This document shows, in pieces, positions 26,801 to 34,822 of a stretch of 64,000 bases of DNA (its first letter is position 1; each line of letters begins with the position of its first letter). Source of the stretch: an uncultured Lentisphaeria bacterium (GTDB lineage Bacteria; Verrucomicrobiota; Lentisphaeria; Victivallales; UBA1829); assembly GCA_949282305.1 (NCBI GenBank), contig CASDPB010000065.1:40568-104567 (forward strand), written 5' to 3'. The notes below the pieces were generated by a model that was given only the letters and a program-made list of their open reading frames with translations, had not been told where the DNA came from and made no database searches. Both the position numbers and the translations under genes were made by a program.

Positions 26801-27116
26801 GCTGGACGCCTACCGGCGCATGGCGATAATTAATGACCTGACGGTGCTTGAGAGCTATCGGCAGGAGTTGAAGGACCGCTTCGGAAAGTTGCCCCGTGCG
26901 GCGGAAAATCTGTTCGTCTGCGCCCAGATCCGGATCATCGGGGTTCTGGCGAACATCAATTCGATTTCCTGCACCGACGATAAAATCATTCTGGAGAGGG
27001 CGCATGAGATTCTGAAGCCGGACGGCAGAATTCCGCGTCTGCCTTCCGGGACGAATCCGGACTCAAAACTGCGTTTCATGAAGATGCTCCTGGAGAAAAT
27101 TTTCCTGAAAAAGTAG
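23829..27116 (+). CDS. mfd: Transcription-repair coupling factor
   Basis: A ~1095-residue SF2 translocase that removes stalled RNA polymerase and recruits UvrA. A UvrB-like N-terminal module comes first, then the RNAP-interacting region (GDYAVHINYGICIYHGL), then motor motifs: Walker A GDVGYGKTEVAMRA, DEEQ in VVVDEEQRFGV, TATPIPRTL, and ESGLDIPNANTIIIERAD with RGRVGRW, followed by the C-terminal D7 domain. Length is close to the E. coli protein (1148). The start is uncertain: GTG 23829 fits the family N-terminus, ATG 23862 is an alternative, and neither has a strong ribosome-binding site. An in-frame ATG at 23742 lies inside the opposing promoter region and is less likely. Confidence 0.94.
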   Translation: MVQNNKFFEKQMKRWLKRFQTTGKLMSLVDEGVVSLIALAIAQKTERPVFIELPGYAMGEKVKAEMELWAKTLGISRKIEILPDGISCGRKLAEAEIPRATLLNAVLHSPPDILLASSAAVMSPAPQPEKMRGSELILKKDTELSLGRLAEILVGMDYDDEPEVTQPGEFSRRGGLIDIFSPAQNYPARIEYWGDTIDSIRQFVPETQSSVREISEYKLIMRSGSEEEGESDGSSDFTDYIRLFRPMILRVFPEECRRSLERFFDPPVLNKWENLKKEPLWDNAVLLLDVAESAKLPPNSAMQCPVFPSSQHILQMVPQGAEENLSELVRQISSNLIRQLADESYRISIAGRTEGDLLSLGDWLRSEGLDSLESIECIQAEVPCGIFLPDENFALFSEYELFSSPRRLLSHKTIVPEIENNTEEQVHDAIEEAVSADMEEGDYAVHINYGICIYHGLKTIHEKDRAYEALDLEFDNDSRVYVPIWQAHCVSRYIGSQKGTVKLSKIGSSKWNKIKSDAASSVRTLALDMLRIHAMRCQAKGCSFPQDDLQQRLFEKSFPFTETRDQLRAAEEIKRDMESSRPMDRLLCGDVGYGKTEVAMRAIFKCVMSGRQAAVLVPTTVLAQQHYYNFLERFAEYPFIIETLSRFKTKGEQAMIVERMNEGKVDVVIGTHRLLQSDVKFKNLGLVVVDEEQRFGVVHKEKLKNLRTMVDVLTMTATPIPRTLYFSMSGMRDLSTIMSAPVQRLPVQTVVSQYDDSIVAAAITRELQRGGQVYYLHNRVGSIDETAERLKALVPQAKFGVGHGQMNETELEDVMSSFIEGRTDVLVCTTIIESGLDIPNANTIIIERADRFGLAELYQLRGRVGRWSRQAYAYLLLPRNSILTGNVRKRIAAMRKYTHLGSGFKLALRDLEIRGAGNILGAEQSGHINAIGFNLYCQLLRTVTSQLKGVEVSLRKECNVFIDFVDYSLATVEGKIPAAFPEEYINSPRLRLDAYRRMAIINDLTVLESYRQELKDRFGKLPRAAENLFVCAQIRIIGVLANINSISCTDDKIILERAHEILKPDGRIPRLPSGTNPDSKLRFMKMLLEKIFLKK

Positions 27117-27160
27117 CATTTTTATTTGTATTTGGAGAATAAGGCAGTATTTTAAAAAGC

Positions 27161-27188
27161 GCAGTCCCGGAGGGACCGCAAATTTTAT
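27161..27188 (+). terminator. Weak intrinsic terminator after mfd
   Basis: Stem GCAGTCCC/GGGACCGC (27161-27168 with 27172-27179, one mismatch) with a 3-base loop, followed by AAATTTTATT. Confidence 0.45.
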
Positions 27189-27332
27189 TAGAGTTTGTCT
27201 GCAAGCTAGTTAGGAATGCCGGAGAACAGGCTGGAGCATATTGGAAATGCGGGTGTGATGTTCCTGTTCCCCGGGAGAGGTTTTTCATTATATAATTTGG
27301 AATAAAAATAACAATAGCCTGGAGAGTTATCA

Positions 27333-27623
27333 ATGACAAAAAGAGATCTCGTGGTAAAAATCGCAGCGGACACCAATCTGATTCAGAGCGATGTTGCGAA
27401 TGTCGTTCAGAAGACACTGGATTATATCGCGGAAGAACTGGTTGCCGGAAGAAACATCGAACTGAGAAATTTCGGCGTGTTTGAAATCAAGGTTCGCAAG
27501 AGCCGCAAGGGGCGCAACCCGAACAAGCCCGAAGTGACAGTGGCGATTCCGGAGCGCGTTGTCGTCAAATTCAGAGCAGGCAAAGAACTCAGAGAGCGCA
27601 TTGCGAAACTCGTTTCTCAATAA
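27333..27623 (+). CDS. HU/IHF-family DNA-binding protein
   Basis: A 96-residue nucleoid protein of the HU/IHF fold. The N-terminal helices (TKRDLVVKIAADTNLIQSDV) match the family, and the beta-arm segment reads NFGVFEIKVRKSRKGRNPNKPE with the conserved R..RNP motif and the intercalating proline. The C-terminus is VVVKFRAGKELRERI. It bends DNA and organises the chromosome. A TATAAT at 27291-27296 upstream with a poor -35 is the likely promoter, a GGAGAG ribosome-binding site precedes the ATG, and a strong terminator follows. HU and IHF subunits cannot be told apart here. Confidence 0.95.
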   Translation: MTKRDLVVKIAADTNLIQSDVANVVQKTLDYIAEELVAGRNIELRNFGVFEIKVRKSRKGRNPNKPEVTVAIPERVVVKFRAGKELRERIAKLVSQ

Positions 27624-27658
27624 TTGCTTTATTTCTTTATTAAGCTCTTGATATAAAT

Positions 27659-27696
27659 GCGCCTTGCTGTTATTTTACCGCAGGGCGCTTTTTTTT
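27659..27696 (+). terminator. Intrinsic terminator after the HU gene
   Basis: Stem GCGCCTTGC/GCAGGGCGC (27659-27667 with 27680-27688, one imperfect pair) followed by eight T residues (27689-27696). Confidence 0.85.
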
Positions 27697-27738
27697 AACA
27701 TTGAAATTGTTGACCCAGAAATAAAGAAAGTTGGTATC

Positions 27739-28992
27739 ATGTCCAAAATTTCGACTCCGCCGCCGGGAACAGGCGATATTTTCCCGGATGAGGTAAATTC
27801 GTGGCTCGCTATTGAAAACACTGCACGCCGTGTATTCGGTCTCTACGGGTATGGAGAGATCCGCACCCCCATTTTTGAATATACCGAAGTGTTTCAGCGC
27901 GGACTTGGCGACGAAACGGAAGTCGTGAAAAAGGAAATGTACACTTTCGAGGATCGCGGCGGACGCAGTCTCACGCTTCGCCCCGAGGGAACCGCGGGCG
28001 TCATGCGCGCCCTTTCCGGTACCGACGTCATGAACGGTGTGGAAAACCGTGTGTTCTATATCGGCCCCATGTTCCGCGGGGAGAAACCTGCGGCGGGGCG
28101 CCGGCGCCAGTTCCATCAGATCGGCGTGGAGAATGCCGGGCGGGTTGCTCCCGCTCTTGACGCCGAGTGTATCCTTGCCCTGACGCAGTTCCTTGAGGAA
28201 ATCGGCGTCGGCGGATTCAATCTGATGATTAATACGCGCGGTGTTCCGGAGGACAGAAAGCCTGCGGAAGAGGCTCTGCGCGAACATTTCAAACCGGTCA
28301 TTGATTCCATGTGCGACGACTGCAGAAGCAGACTGGAACGCAATGTCTGGCGTATTCTCGACTGCAAGCAGCCGGAGTGCCAGGCGCATATCGTCTCCGC
28401 CCCCGATGCGGCATCGTTGTTTGCACAGCCTTCCCGCGATTATTTCAACCGGGTTTGCGATATTCTGACTTCCCTTGACGTCAAATTTACCGTGGAGCCC
28501 CGTCTCGTGCGCGGACTCGACTATTATGTGCATACGGTTTTCGAGCTCACCCATTCCGGACTCGGAGCCCAGAATGCGATTGCAGGCGGCGGGCGCTATG
28601 AACTCCATCTGCCCGGCTTCAGCAAACCGGTGCACGGGGTTGGTTTCGCTGCCGGCGTAGAGCGTCTGCTGATGGTCCGCGAGGCTCTCGGCGTCAAGCC
28701 GGAACCGGTTCGCACGCCGGATCTTTACCTGATTTCTCTTGGCGCGCGGGCGCTTGCTTTCAACTGGAAACTTGCCTGTGAACTGCGCCGGGAAGGAATT
28801 TACGCTGCCGTTGAAGCCGAAGAGAAAAGCATGAAATCCCAGATGCGTTCCGCCGACCGTCTGAAGGCGGCGCGGGTTCTGATTGTGGGAGATACGGAGC
28901 TGGACAGCGGAACAGCCGCCCTGAAACAGATGTCGGACGGCGCCCAGCGGCAAATCGCATTGAATGCAGTAAAGGAAGAATTGTTCAAATGA
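27739..28992 (+). CDS. hisS: Histidyl-tRNA synthetase
   Basis: A 417-residue class II aminoacyl-tRNA synthetase. Visible are the N-terminal PPGTGDIFPDE, motif 2 (FYIGPMFRGEKPAAGRRRQFHQIGVE region), the histidine-specific LVRGLDYYVHTVFEL, motif 3 around GVGFAAGVERL, and a C-terminal anticodon-binding domain with KSMKSQMRSADRLKA. ATG 27739 is preferred because the family N-terminus begins here; upstream in-frame codons run through the HU terminator. The stop overlaps the next start as ATGA, so the DAHP synthase gene is probably translationally coupled. Confidence 0.95.
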   Translation: MSKISTPPPGTGDIFPDEVNSWLAIENTARRVFGLYGYGEIRTPIFEYTEVFQRGLGDETEVVKKEMYTFEDRGGRSLTLRPEGTAGVMRALSGTDVMNGVENRVFYIGPMFRGEKPAAGRRRQFHQIGVENAGRVAPALDAECILALTQFLEEIGVGGFNLMINTRGVPEDRKPAEEALREHFKPVIDSMCDDCRSRLERNVWRILDCKQPECQAHIVSAPDAASLFAQPSRDYFNRVCDILTSLDVKFTVEPRLVRGLDYYVHTVFELTHSGLGAQNAIAGGGRYELHLPGFSKPVHGVGFAAGVERLLMVREALGVKPEPVRTPDLYLISLGARALAFNWKLACELRREGIYAAVEAEEKSMKSQMRSADRLKAARVLIVGDTELDSGTAALKQMSDGAQRQIALNAVKEELFK

Positions 28993-30035
28993 CGACGAAT
29001 CGGATTTACAACGTAAATATCGCCAAACAGTACCCACTGCCCACGCCGCAGGAGATTCTGGAGGAACTCCCGCTGACATTCGTGGAGACGGATACCATTT
29101 ACAGATTCAGAAAAGAAATCGAGAACATCATTCTGCGCAAAGACAGCCGTATCCTGGTTATTGCGGGGCCCTGTTCCATTGACAGCATTCCCGCGGCGCT
29201 GGAATACGCCTCCGCGCTGAAAAAACTTCAGCAGAAAGTCTCCTCGAAAATGGTGCTGATCATGCGCGCCTATTTTGAGAAGCCGCGTACGACGCTTGGC
29301 TGGAAGGGTCTGGTTTACGACCCCGATCTCGACAGCTCCTTCAATATTGAGAAGGGGCTTCGCCTTTCGCGCAAGCTCCTGCTGGAGCTGGTCCGCATGG
29401 AGCTTCCCGCCGCAACGGAATTCCTCGATCCGATCATGCCGCAGTATTTCGCCGATCTCATCACATGGGCGGCGATCGGAGCCAGAACCGTGGAATCCCA
29501 GACTCATCGTCAGCTCGCAAGCGGACTTTCCATGCCGGTCGGATTCAAGAATGCGACGGACGGTTCCATAACGGTGGCGATCGACGCCATCCGCACCGCG
29601 CTTGCGAAACACTCTTTCCTCGGCATCATCAATGACGGGCGCACCGGCGTGTTCAGCACGAAAGGCAACAAGTTCGGGCACGTGGTTCTGCGGGGCGGAC
29701 AGCATATGCCGAATTACGGTTCGGAAAATGTCGCATTTGCCGTGGAGCTGATGAAGAAACTGAAACTCACGCCTTCGATCATCATCGACTGCAGTCATGC
29801 GAATTCCATGCGCAACCCGCTGAACCAGCCGAAAATCCTGGATGACGTGGTGGAGCAGATCCGCGGCGGGCAGACGGCGATCAGCGGCGTGATGCTGGAA
29901 AGTTACATCAAGACAGGCCGTCAGGACATCACATCCAAAGGCAAGATCATTCCCGGCATTTCCCTCACGGATCCGTGCCTCGGCTGGGCGGAAACCGAAG
30001 CGGCGATTCTGAAAGCATACGAAAACTTGCCGTAA
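28989..30035 (+). CDS. 3-deoxy-7-phosphoheptulonate synthase (class I DAHP synthase)
   Basis: A 348-residue enzyme catalysing the first step of the shikimate pathway from phosphoenolpyruvate and erythrose 4-phosphate. Diagnostic class I motifs are VIAGPCSIDS, LIMRAYFEKPRTTLGWKG, ATEFLDP, GARTVESQTHRQLASGLSMPVGFKN, IIDCSHANS, GVMLESYI and SLTDPCLGW. Length and motif order match the AroF/G/H type; which feedback-sensitive isozyme it resembles cannot be told. ATG 28989 overlaps the hisS stop by four bases. The next gene starts 26 bases downstream. Confidence 0.95.
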   Translation: MTTNRIYNVNIAKQYPLPTPQEILEELPLTFVETDTIYRFRKEIENIILRKDSRILVIAGPCSIDSIPAALEYASALKKLQQKVSSKMVLIMRAYFEKPRTTLGWKGLVYDPDLDSSFNIEKGLRLSRKLLLELVRMELPAATEFLDPIMPQYFADLITWAAIGARTVESQTHRQLASGLSMPVGFKNATDGSITVAIDAIRTALAKHSFLGIINDGRTGVFSTKGNKFGHVVLRGGQHMPNYGSENVAFAVELMKKLKLTPSIIIDCSHANSMRNPLNQPKILDDVVEQIRGGQTAISGVMLESYIKTGRQDITSKGKIIPGISLTDPCLGWAETEAAILKAYENLP

Positions 30036-30061
30036 GGCAATAATGAAACGAAAGCGGAGTC

Positions 30062-31234
30062 ATGGCAAATTCCAAAGATGTCATCAGAAAGTCCCAGGAC
30101 GAGCAGGCGAAAAGAACTTTTTTTTCTCTTCCGATTCTGGATTTATATATACTCAGGGAATTCATGATTCCTTTTTCGATTCTTCTTTTTGCCTTCATTT
30201 TCCTGTTCCTGATCGGCGATGTGTTCAATGATCTTGGAGATTTTCTGGAGCATAAGGCGCCCTTCGCGCTCGGTGTCAAATATTTTGCCTACAAAATGCC
30301 GGGAAATATCCGGTTTGTCCTGCCGATTTCCGTCCTGCTGGCGTGCATGTACACCCTGGCGAACTTCGGCAGAAACCGTGAAATCACCGCAATGCGTTCC
30401 TCGGGCATTTCCCTGCTGCGCTGCGGTTTCGCCATTTACTGCGTTGGGTTCGTGGTCATGCTTGTGAACTTCTGGTTCAACGAGCAGGTGATCCCCTATT
30501 CGGAACAGCAGTCCACGATCCTGATTGAAAAACTGAAAAATCCCGATTTCGATGAACGCATGTATAAAATGCTGCAATACCGGAGCAGCGACAAACTCCG
30601 CGACTGGCTCTTTCAGGATTTCGATCAGGATGGTGTCCAGCATGAAGTCATCCTGAAAAAATATTATACCGGCGACGATGGAAAGAAAGTTCTGGACTGG
30701 GATCTCCGCGCCGCGGAGGCAAAGTATGTGGACGGACAGGGCTGGGTTTTCCGGAAAGTGGTCCGCACTCCTTATAACAAACGGTTCTTTCTGCCCGGCA
30801 GTCCCGAGGTCATTGAAGAAGTCAGGATTTCCGCGGAGGAAATCCCCGAAAAACCGGATGACATCGTCAACGCCGTCAAACCGCCCGAAGAACTCTCCTC
30901 ATGGACCATCTATCACATGCTGACGGACAACAAGGCGATGGTGGCATCCCTGCGCGGCATGTATGAGACGATCCTTTATTACCGGCTCGCGTTCCCGACG
31001 GTCTGCTTCCTCTGCGTTTTCCTGGCGCTTCCGATGGCGGCGAAGAATGAACGCGGCGGCATCTTTCTTTCCATCATCACGGCTGTCGTCGTGATCGTGG
31101 TCTACCAGGTCATGACGGAAATCTTCCTCGTTCTCGGCAAACAGGGCATTGTTCCTCCCGTCGTAGGCGGATTGACTCCGACCGTGGCGTTCCTACTCTA
31201 CGGCTGGTTCTTCGTGATCCGCAAGGCCGGATGA
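30062..31234 (+). CDS. LptF/LptG-family permease
   Basis: A 390-residue inner-membrane permease of the lipopolysaccharide-export (LptBFG) family. Three N-terminal TM segments (LYILREFMIPFSILLF; the VLPISVLLACMYTLANFGRNREITAMRSSG stretch; and a third near residue 125) precede a periplasmic beta-jellyroll of about 150 residues, then three C-terminal TM segments. The conserved REITAMRSSGIS coupling-helix motif is intact. Only one permease gene is here, so the partner LptF or LptG must be elsewhere. Its 3' end overlaps the convergent HTH gene by 42 bases. The RBS is GCGGAG before ATG 30062. Confidence 0.9.
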   Translation: MANSKDVIRKSQDEQAKRTFFSLPILDLYILREFMIPFSILLFAFIFLFLIGDVFNDLGDFLEHKAPFALGVKYFAYKMPGNIRFVLPISVLLACMYTLANFGRNREITAMRSSGISLLRCGFAIYCVGFVVMLVNFWFNEQVIPYSEQQSTILIEKLKNPDFDERMYKMLQYRSSDKLRDWLFQDFDQDGVQHEVILKKYYTGDDGKKVLDWDLRAAEAKYVDGQGWVFRKVVRTPYNKRFFLPGSPEVIEEVRISAEEIPEKPDDIVNAVKPPEELSSWTIYHMLTDNKAMVASLRGMYETILYYRLAFPTVCFLCVFLALPMAAKNERGGIFLSIITAVVVIVVYQVMTEIFLVLGKQGIVPPVVGGLTPTVAFLLYGWFFVIRKAG

Positions 31235-31573
31235 GCCGGACTGCCTTTTGTTTTTGATCGCATAGGGAAAGTGTGCCGACAGCATGGCAAGCGCTTTTGC
31301 TTTGTCCACGTCGGACAGTTTTTCCATGATTGCGATGATTTCCTTTTCCACCGGGGGACGTCCGTGGTCCATTCCCAGTGGCAACACCACCAGATCGGGG
31401 AACAGTTTTTCCATCGTCTCCAAAGGCAGACGTTTTGTTTTTCTTCCGCTGATTATGCCGCTGATGTAAGATTGATTCAAACCCACTTTTCTTGCAAAAG
31501 CACTTTGCGAATCTTTCTTGTTCCTCCAGCACAACAGCCGTAGTGCGTCCTTGATTCTATCGCTGTTGGTCAT
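31193..31573 (-). CDS. XRE-type helix-turn-helix protein
   Basis: A 126-residue protein with an N-terminal HTH: SAFARKVGLNQSYISGIISGRK around residues 23-45 is a typical lambda-repressor-like motif. A helical region follows (EKEIIAIMEKLSDVDKAKALAML) and a short tail. The ATG at 31573 has a good GGAGG site on the minus strand. It is divergent from the polysaccharide cluster and its 3' end overlaps the LptF/G gene. Target genes are unknown; it could control the adjacent glycosyltransferase genes or itself, but nothing in sequence proves this. Confidence 0.82.
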   Translation of the reverse strand: MTNSDRIKDALRLLCWRNKKDSQSAFARKVGLNQSYISGIISGRKTKRLPLETMEKLFPDLVVLPLGMDHGRPPVEKEIIAIMEKLSDVDKAKALAMLSAHFPYAIKNKRQSGSSGLADHEEPAVE

Positions 31574-31730
31574 AAAATTTCCTCCGAGAAACTATTACGG
31601 CTGAAATGAAAAGTTGAAAATATTCTACAGAAAAAGCTTGACTTTCTATCTCCTATAGTACATTTTATTTCCAATAGCAATAAATTCAATAAAAAGATTA
31701 TATATGAGAGAAAAGATTGAAAGCAAAATC

Positions 31731-32687
31731 ATGAACCCGATTCCGGTCTTTGTCGCCTGTGACAGAAAGTATCTGCCTCATGCGACCACCTTATGCCTTT
31801 CCATCCTGAAGCATACCAGACACCGGATTCTCTTTCATGTTCTCCATGACGGCTCACTACGTGCCGGGGATGAAAGACTGACCGGCAAAATTCTGTCGCA
31901 GTATGAAAATCTGGAACTTGTTTTCAGAAAGCTGGATTCCCCACCGGAGTTTCGGACATGGACAAACCGTTTTCCTCCAATTGTCTATTACCGTCTGCTG
32001 ATTCCCTTTCATTTCCGGCAGTACGACAGATGTATCTATCTGGATTCCGATATGCTGGTCAACAGCGACATCTCAGAGTTATATGAAACAGATCTTCATG
32101 GACGTTTCTTCGGTGCCGTACTGGATTACAACTGGATGGAAAGTTATCAGAAAAATGAAAAACTATATGGAAAATATGCCTCTGTCGGACTTCAGGAATA
32201 TTGCCGGCAGATCCATCTGCTGCATCCGGAACATTATTTCAATTCCGGCTTGATCCTGATGGACTTGAAAGCAATTCGTTCCTCCGGTCTGGAACTGCTG
32301 AAAACTGCCTGTGCTCATGCCGGAGAGGATTTCCTGCTGCCGGATCAGGATCTGATGAATCTTTATCTTTCCGAAAAGATTCTGCCTGTCGCCCAGGCGT
32401 GGAATTATCCGATAAGGCATCTGAAAATGCCGGAAGCAAAAATCTACCACTACATTGGTAAGCCGTGGCATAATTCATCCGCGGATGTCGAAAAAGCGTT
32501 TTATTGGAATGCTTTGAAAGAAACGCCCTATTTTTATCAGGTTCGTGCAGAAATGGTAAGGTATGAAGTTGAAACGTCCATCAACAGCAACTGGCGTTAT
32601 ACGACGGATAATTTGGTAAAAGCAGTTTGGCTTTTCGCAAATGCACTAATAAAGGAATTTTGGCTGTGTCTTCGCAAGCAACAGTAA
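31731..32687 (+). CDS. Glycosyltransferase family 8 protein
   Basis: A 318-residue cytoplasmic or peripheral GT-A retaining glycosyltransferase. The N-terminus (PVFVACDRKYLPHATTLCLSI), the metal-binding DSDMLVNSDISELY (DxD) and FNSGLILMDLKA, then LPDQDLMNLYLSEKI and HYIGKPWH are all GT8 signatures, as in LPS galactosyl- and glucosyltransferases (RfaI/J type). Start choice is soft: ATG 31731 aligns with the family N-terminus, ATG 31704 would add 9 residues. Its end overlaps the next gene by 22 bases. Probable role: adding hexose to a surface glycan. Confidence 0.9.
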   Translation: MNPIPVFVACDRKYLPHATTLCLSILKHTRHRILFHVLHDGSLRAGDERLTGKILSQYENLELVFRKLDSPPEFRTWTNRFPPIVYYRLLIPFHFRQYDRCIYLDSDMLVNSDISELYETDLHGRFFGAVLDYNWMESYQKNEKLYGKYASVGLQEYCRQIHLLHPEHYFNSGLILMDLKAIRSSGLELLKTACAHAGEDFLLPDQDLMNLYLSEKILPVAQAWNYPIRHLKMPEAKIYHYIGKPWHNSSADVEKAFYWNALKETPYFYQVRAEMVRYEVETSINSNWRYTTDNLVKAVWLFANALIKEFWLCLRKQQ

Positions 32688-33820
32688 GGATAGTTTGCAA
32701 TCGACATGTTTTTCTGCTGTTAAGCATCATTTGTTCCATTCGGCGATTGGCAGCACAATGTTTCAGAAAGCTGTTTCATCTGCGGAAAACAGTTCTGATC
32801 ATGAAATATGATGGATTGGGAGATATGATCATCTGGCTTCCCTATGCTGCTTCCATTAGAGAACACTATTCTTCTGAGAAATATCATATTCTGATGTGCT
32901 GTCTGCCGCAAAATCGTGAATTTATAGAAAGGTTTCATGTTGCGGATTCAATCATTTGTTTTCCAAGTTATAAAAATAAATATCAGTGGCTGCTGCTGAA
33001 AATTCTATTTTTCTGTCGTTATCATTTTGATATTGTAATCAATGCCGCATGTCCTAGAGATGTTCTGCCGTATCATCCTGAAAAATCATGTACCACCTTA
33101 TATTTTGCTGCCTGGAGTGCTTTTGATCAACGATACAATTATTTTGATAAATTGATTTATGCAGATGATAAGAGCATTTATGAACGATATGATGCGATAT
33201 TAGAGTATTTGGATATTCCGTATCCACCGATTAATAAAAGTCCTGTGATTTACAGTGAATCTTTTCCAATGACAGTAAAGAATTATATCATCGTATGTGC
33301 AGGAGCATCTACATTACAACGGTGTTGGGAGGAGGAAAAATTTATTGATCTGATTGACCGTTTGATTGTCATGACAGAAAAAACAGTTGTTCTGGTCGGT
33401 ATGAAATCAGAATATAAAAAAAATGAAAAGATACGAACGTCCTGCAAGCATCATTCAAAAATTATGAATCTTGCAGGAAAAACAAGTGTTATGGAGTTGT
33501 TCTCTGTTGTTCAAAATGGGAGTTTTCTGGTAAGTAACGATACTGGGACTGCTCATGTTGCAGGAGTGGTTGGAACTTTGAGTTTTGTTATTTGCGGCGG
33601 TCAGGATTACGGAGCATTTTTTCCATATCCTTCGGAAGTAGAGGGTAAAAGAATTTTCTCCATATTCTGCAAAGATCAGAGGTGTTTTCAATGCAGATTT
33701 ACAAACTCAGAGTGCAATATGCGGACACCATATCCCTGTATTTCCGCCATTTCGGTGGAACAGGTTTTTTCAACAATATCAGAGGTATTAAAAATATCTG
33801 AGCAAAAGGCATTGCTATGA
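32666..33820 (+). CDS. Glycosyltransferase family 9 (heptosyltransferase-like)
   Basis: A ~384-residue GT-B enzyme resembling ADP-heptose:LPS heptosyltransferases. The N-terminal motif VLIMKYDGLGDMIIWLP is the GT9 start signature (usually R..xLGDvv.t.P), and the C-terminal half carries VSNDTGTAHVAGVVG, the family donor-binding motif, with VICAGAS-like and NLAGKTS segments. GTG 32666 has AAAGGA about 9 bases upstream and overlaps the GT8 stop; a TTG at 32627 is less likely. Clearly AT-richer than flanking genes. It overlaps the next gene by four bases. Confidence 0.87.
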   Translation: MSSQATVRIVCNRHVFLLLSIICSIRRLAAQCFRKLFHLRKTVLIMKYDGLGDMIIWLPYAASIREHYSSEKYHILMCCLPQNREFIERFHVADSIICFPSYKNKYQWLLLKILFFCRYHFDIVINAACPRDVLPYHPEKSCTTLYFAAWSAFDQRYNYFDKLIYADDKSIYERYDAILEYLDIPYPPINKSPVIYSESFPMTVKNYIIVCAGASTLQRCWEEEKFIDLIDRLIVMTEKTVVLVGMKSEYKKNEKIRTSCKHHSKIMNLAGKTSVMELFSVVQNGSFLVSNDTGTAHVAGVVGTLSFVICGGQDYGAFFPYPSEVEGKRIFSIFCKDQRCFQCRFTNSECNMRTPYPCISAISVEQVFSTISEVLKISEQKALL

Positions 33821-34821
33821 GACAAAGCATCATTAACTGTTTGGCGAAATCTATCACCCGGGTTCCGTTTGGTGAAAAACTGGTTATCATTGCGAATGTG
33901 TTAATCCATGACTGGCGGATTCATCCGTCAGGTGGCTGTTTCTTCAATTTGTCAGAGGAACGAAATAAAAAAATAGAGCTTGTCTTTCATGATTTGGATT
34001 CCGAATCAAAAAGGATTTTGAAACATTTTTTATGGAAAGAATACTGTAATTCCAGTATACCAGAGGAGATGGGAAATTGTTTTTATCGACATGGAAATCC
34101 AAAGATTTTTACAAAAGCAGAACGTGAAGAACAAAAAAAAGCACCTCTGCTGCTCTCAAAAAATAAAGAAAAATACAAGCTCATTCAGAATGAGTGTGCT
34201 CCTGAATCGCTGTTATATCATCATGGATTAGATAAAATGCCGCAGAAAGTCCTGAATTATATTCAAGGGAAAGATTTTATTGATGCCGGAGCCTGTTATG
34301 GTGATTCCACGCTTGTATTTTCACAGTATCATCCGCGAAAGATCTATGCCTTTGAGCCATCTCCGATAAATCAGCAGCATTTTCTTGAACTTATGAAAAG
34401 GGCTCATGTGCCGGAAGAAATCTATGTGTTGGTACCTTGCGGACTGGATTCCAAAGCAGGCACATTGTTTTTCTCTGACAAAGGTGACGGAAGTAATGAT
34501 CTTAAAAAGCCAGGAGAGACAAAAGCTGATCTCATTACTTTGGACAGTTACGTTTTCAAAAACCAATTGAATGTGGGATTGATTAAAGCGGATCTTGAAG
34601 GAATGGGACTTGAGATGCTGAAAGGAGCACATGAAACGATTCAGAAATGCAGACCGGTATTAAGTCTTTCCATTTATCACAATCAGGAAGAATTCTTCGG
34701 TATTTACCCTTTGTTGAAAGGGTGGAAGTTGAATTATCATTTTCATGTCCGTGCCCTGTCATTCCCTTTCAATATTGGAGAAATCACTTTAATCGGTGTT
34801 CCGACAGAGCTTTTGAAATAA
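33817..34821 (+). CDS. FkbM-family methyltransferase
   Basis: A 334-residue SAM-dependent methyltransferase. The SAM-binding region reads FIDAGACYGDSTLVF (motif I) around residue 155, followed by YAFEPSPINQQHF, a DLITLDSYVF segment and LIKADLEGMGLEMLKGA, the conserved FkbM C-terminal motif. Such enzymes O-methylate sugars in polysaccharide and natural-product clusters, in keeping with the neighbours. The ATGA overlap with the GT9 stop suggests coupling. Like GT9, it is AT-rich compared with the next gene, whose composition returns to normal almost at once. Confidence 0.88.
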   Translation: MRQSIINCLAKSITRVPFGEKLVIIANVLIHDWRIHPSGGCFFNLSEERNKKIELVFHDLDSESKRILKHFLWKEYCNSSIPEEMGNCFYRHGNPKIFTKAEREEQKKAPLLLSKNKEKYKLIQNECAPESLLYHHGLDKMPQKVLNYIQGKDFIDAGACYGDSTLVFSQYHPRKIYAFEPSPINQQHFLELMKRAHVPEEIYVLVPCGLDSKAGTLFFSDKGDGSNDLKKPGETKADLITLDSYVFKNQLNVGLIKADLEGMGLEMLKGAHETIQKCRPVLSLSIYHNQEEFFGIYPLLKGWKLNYHFHVRALSFPFNIGEITLIGVPTELLK

Positions 34822-34822
34822 A

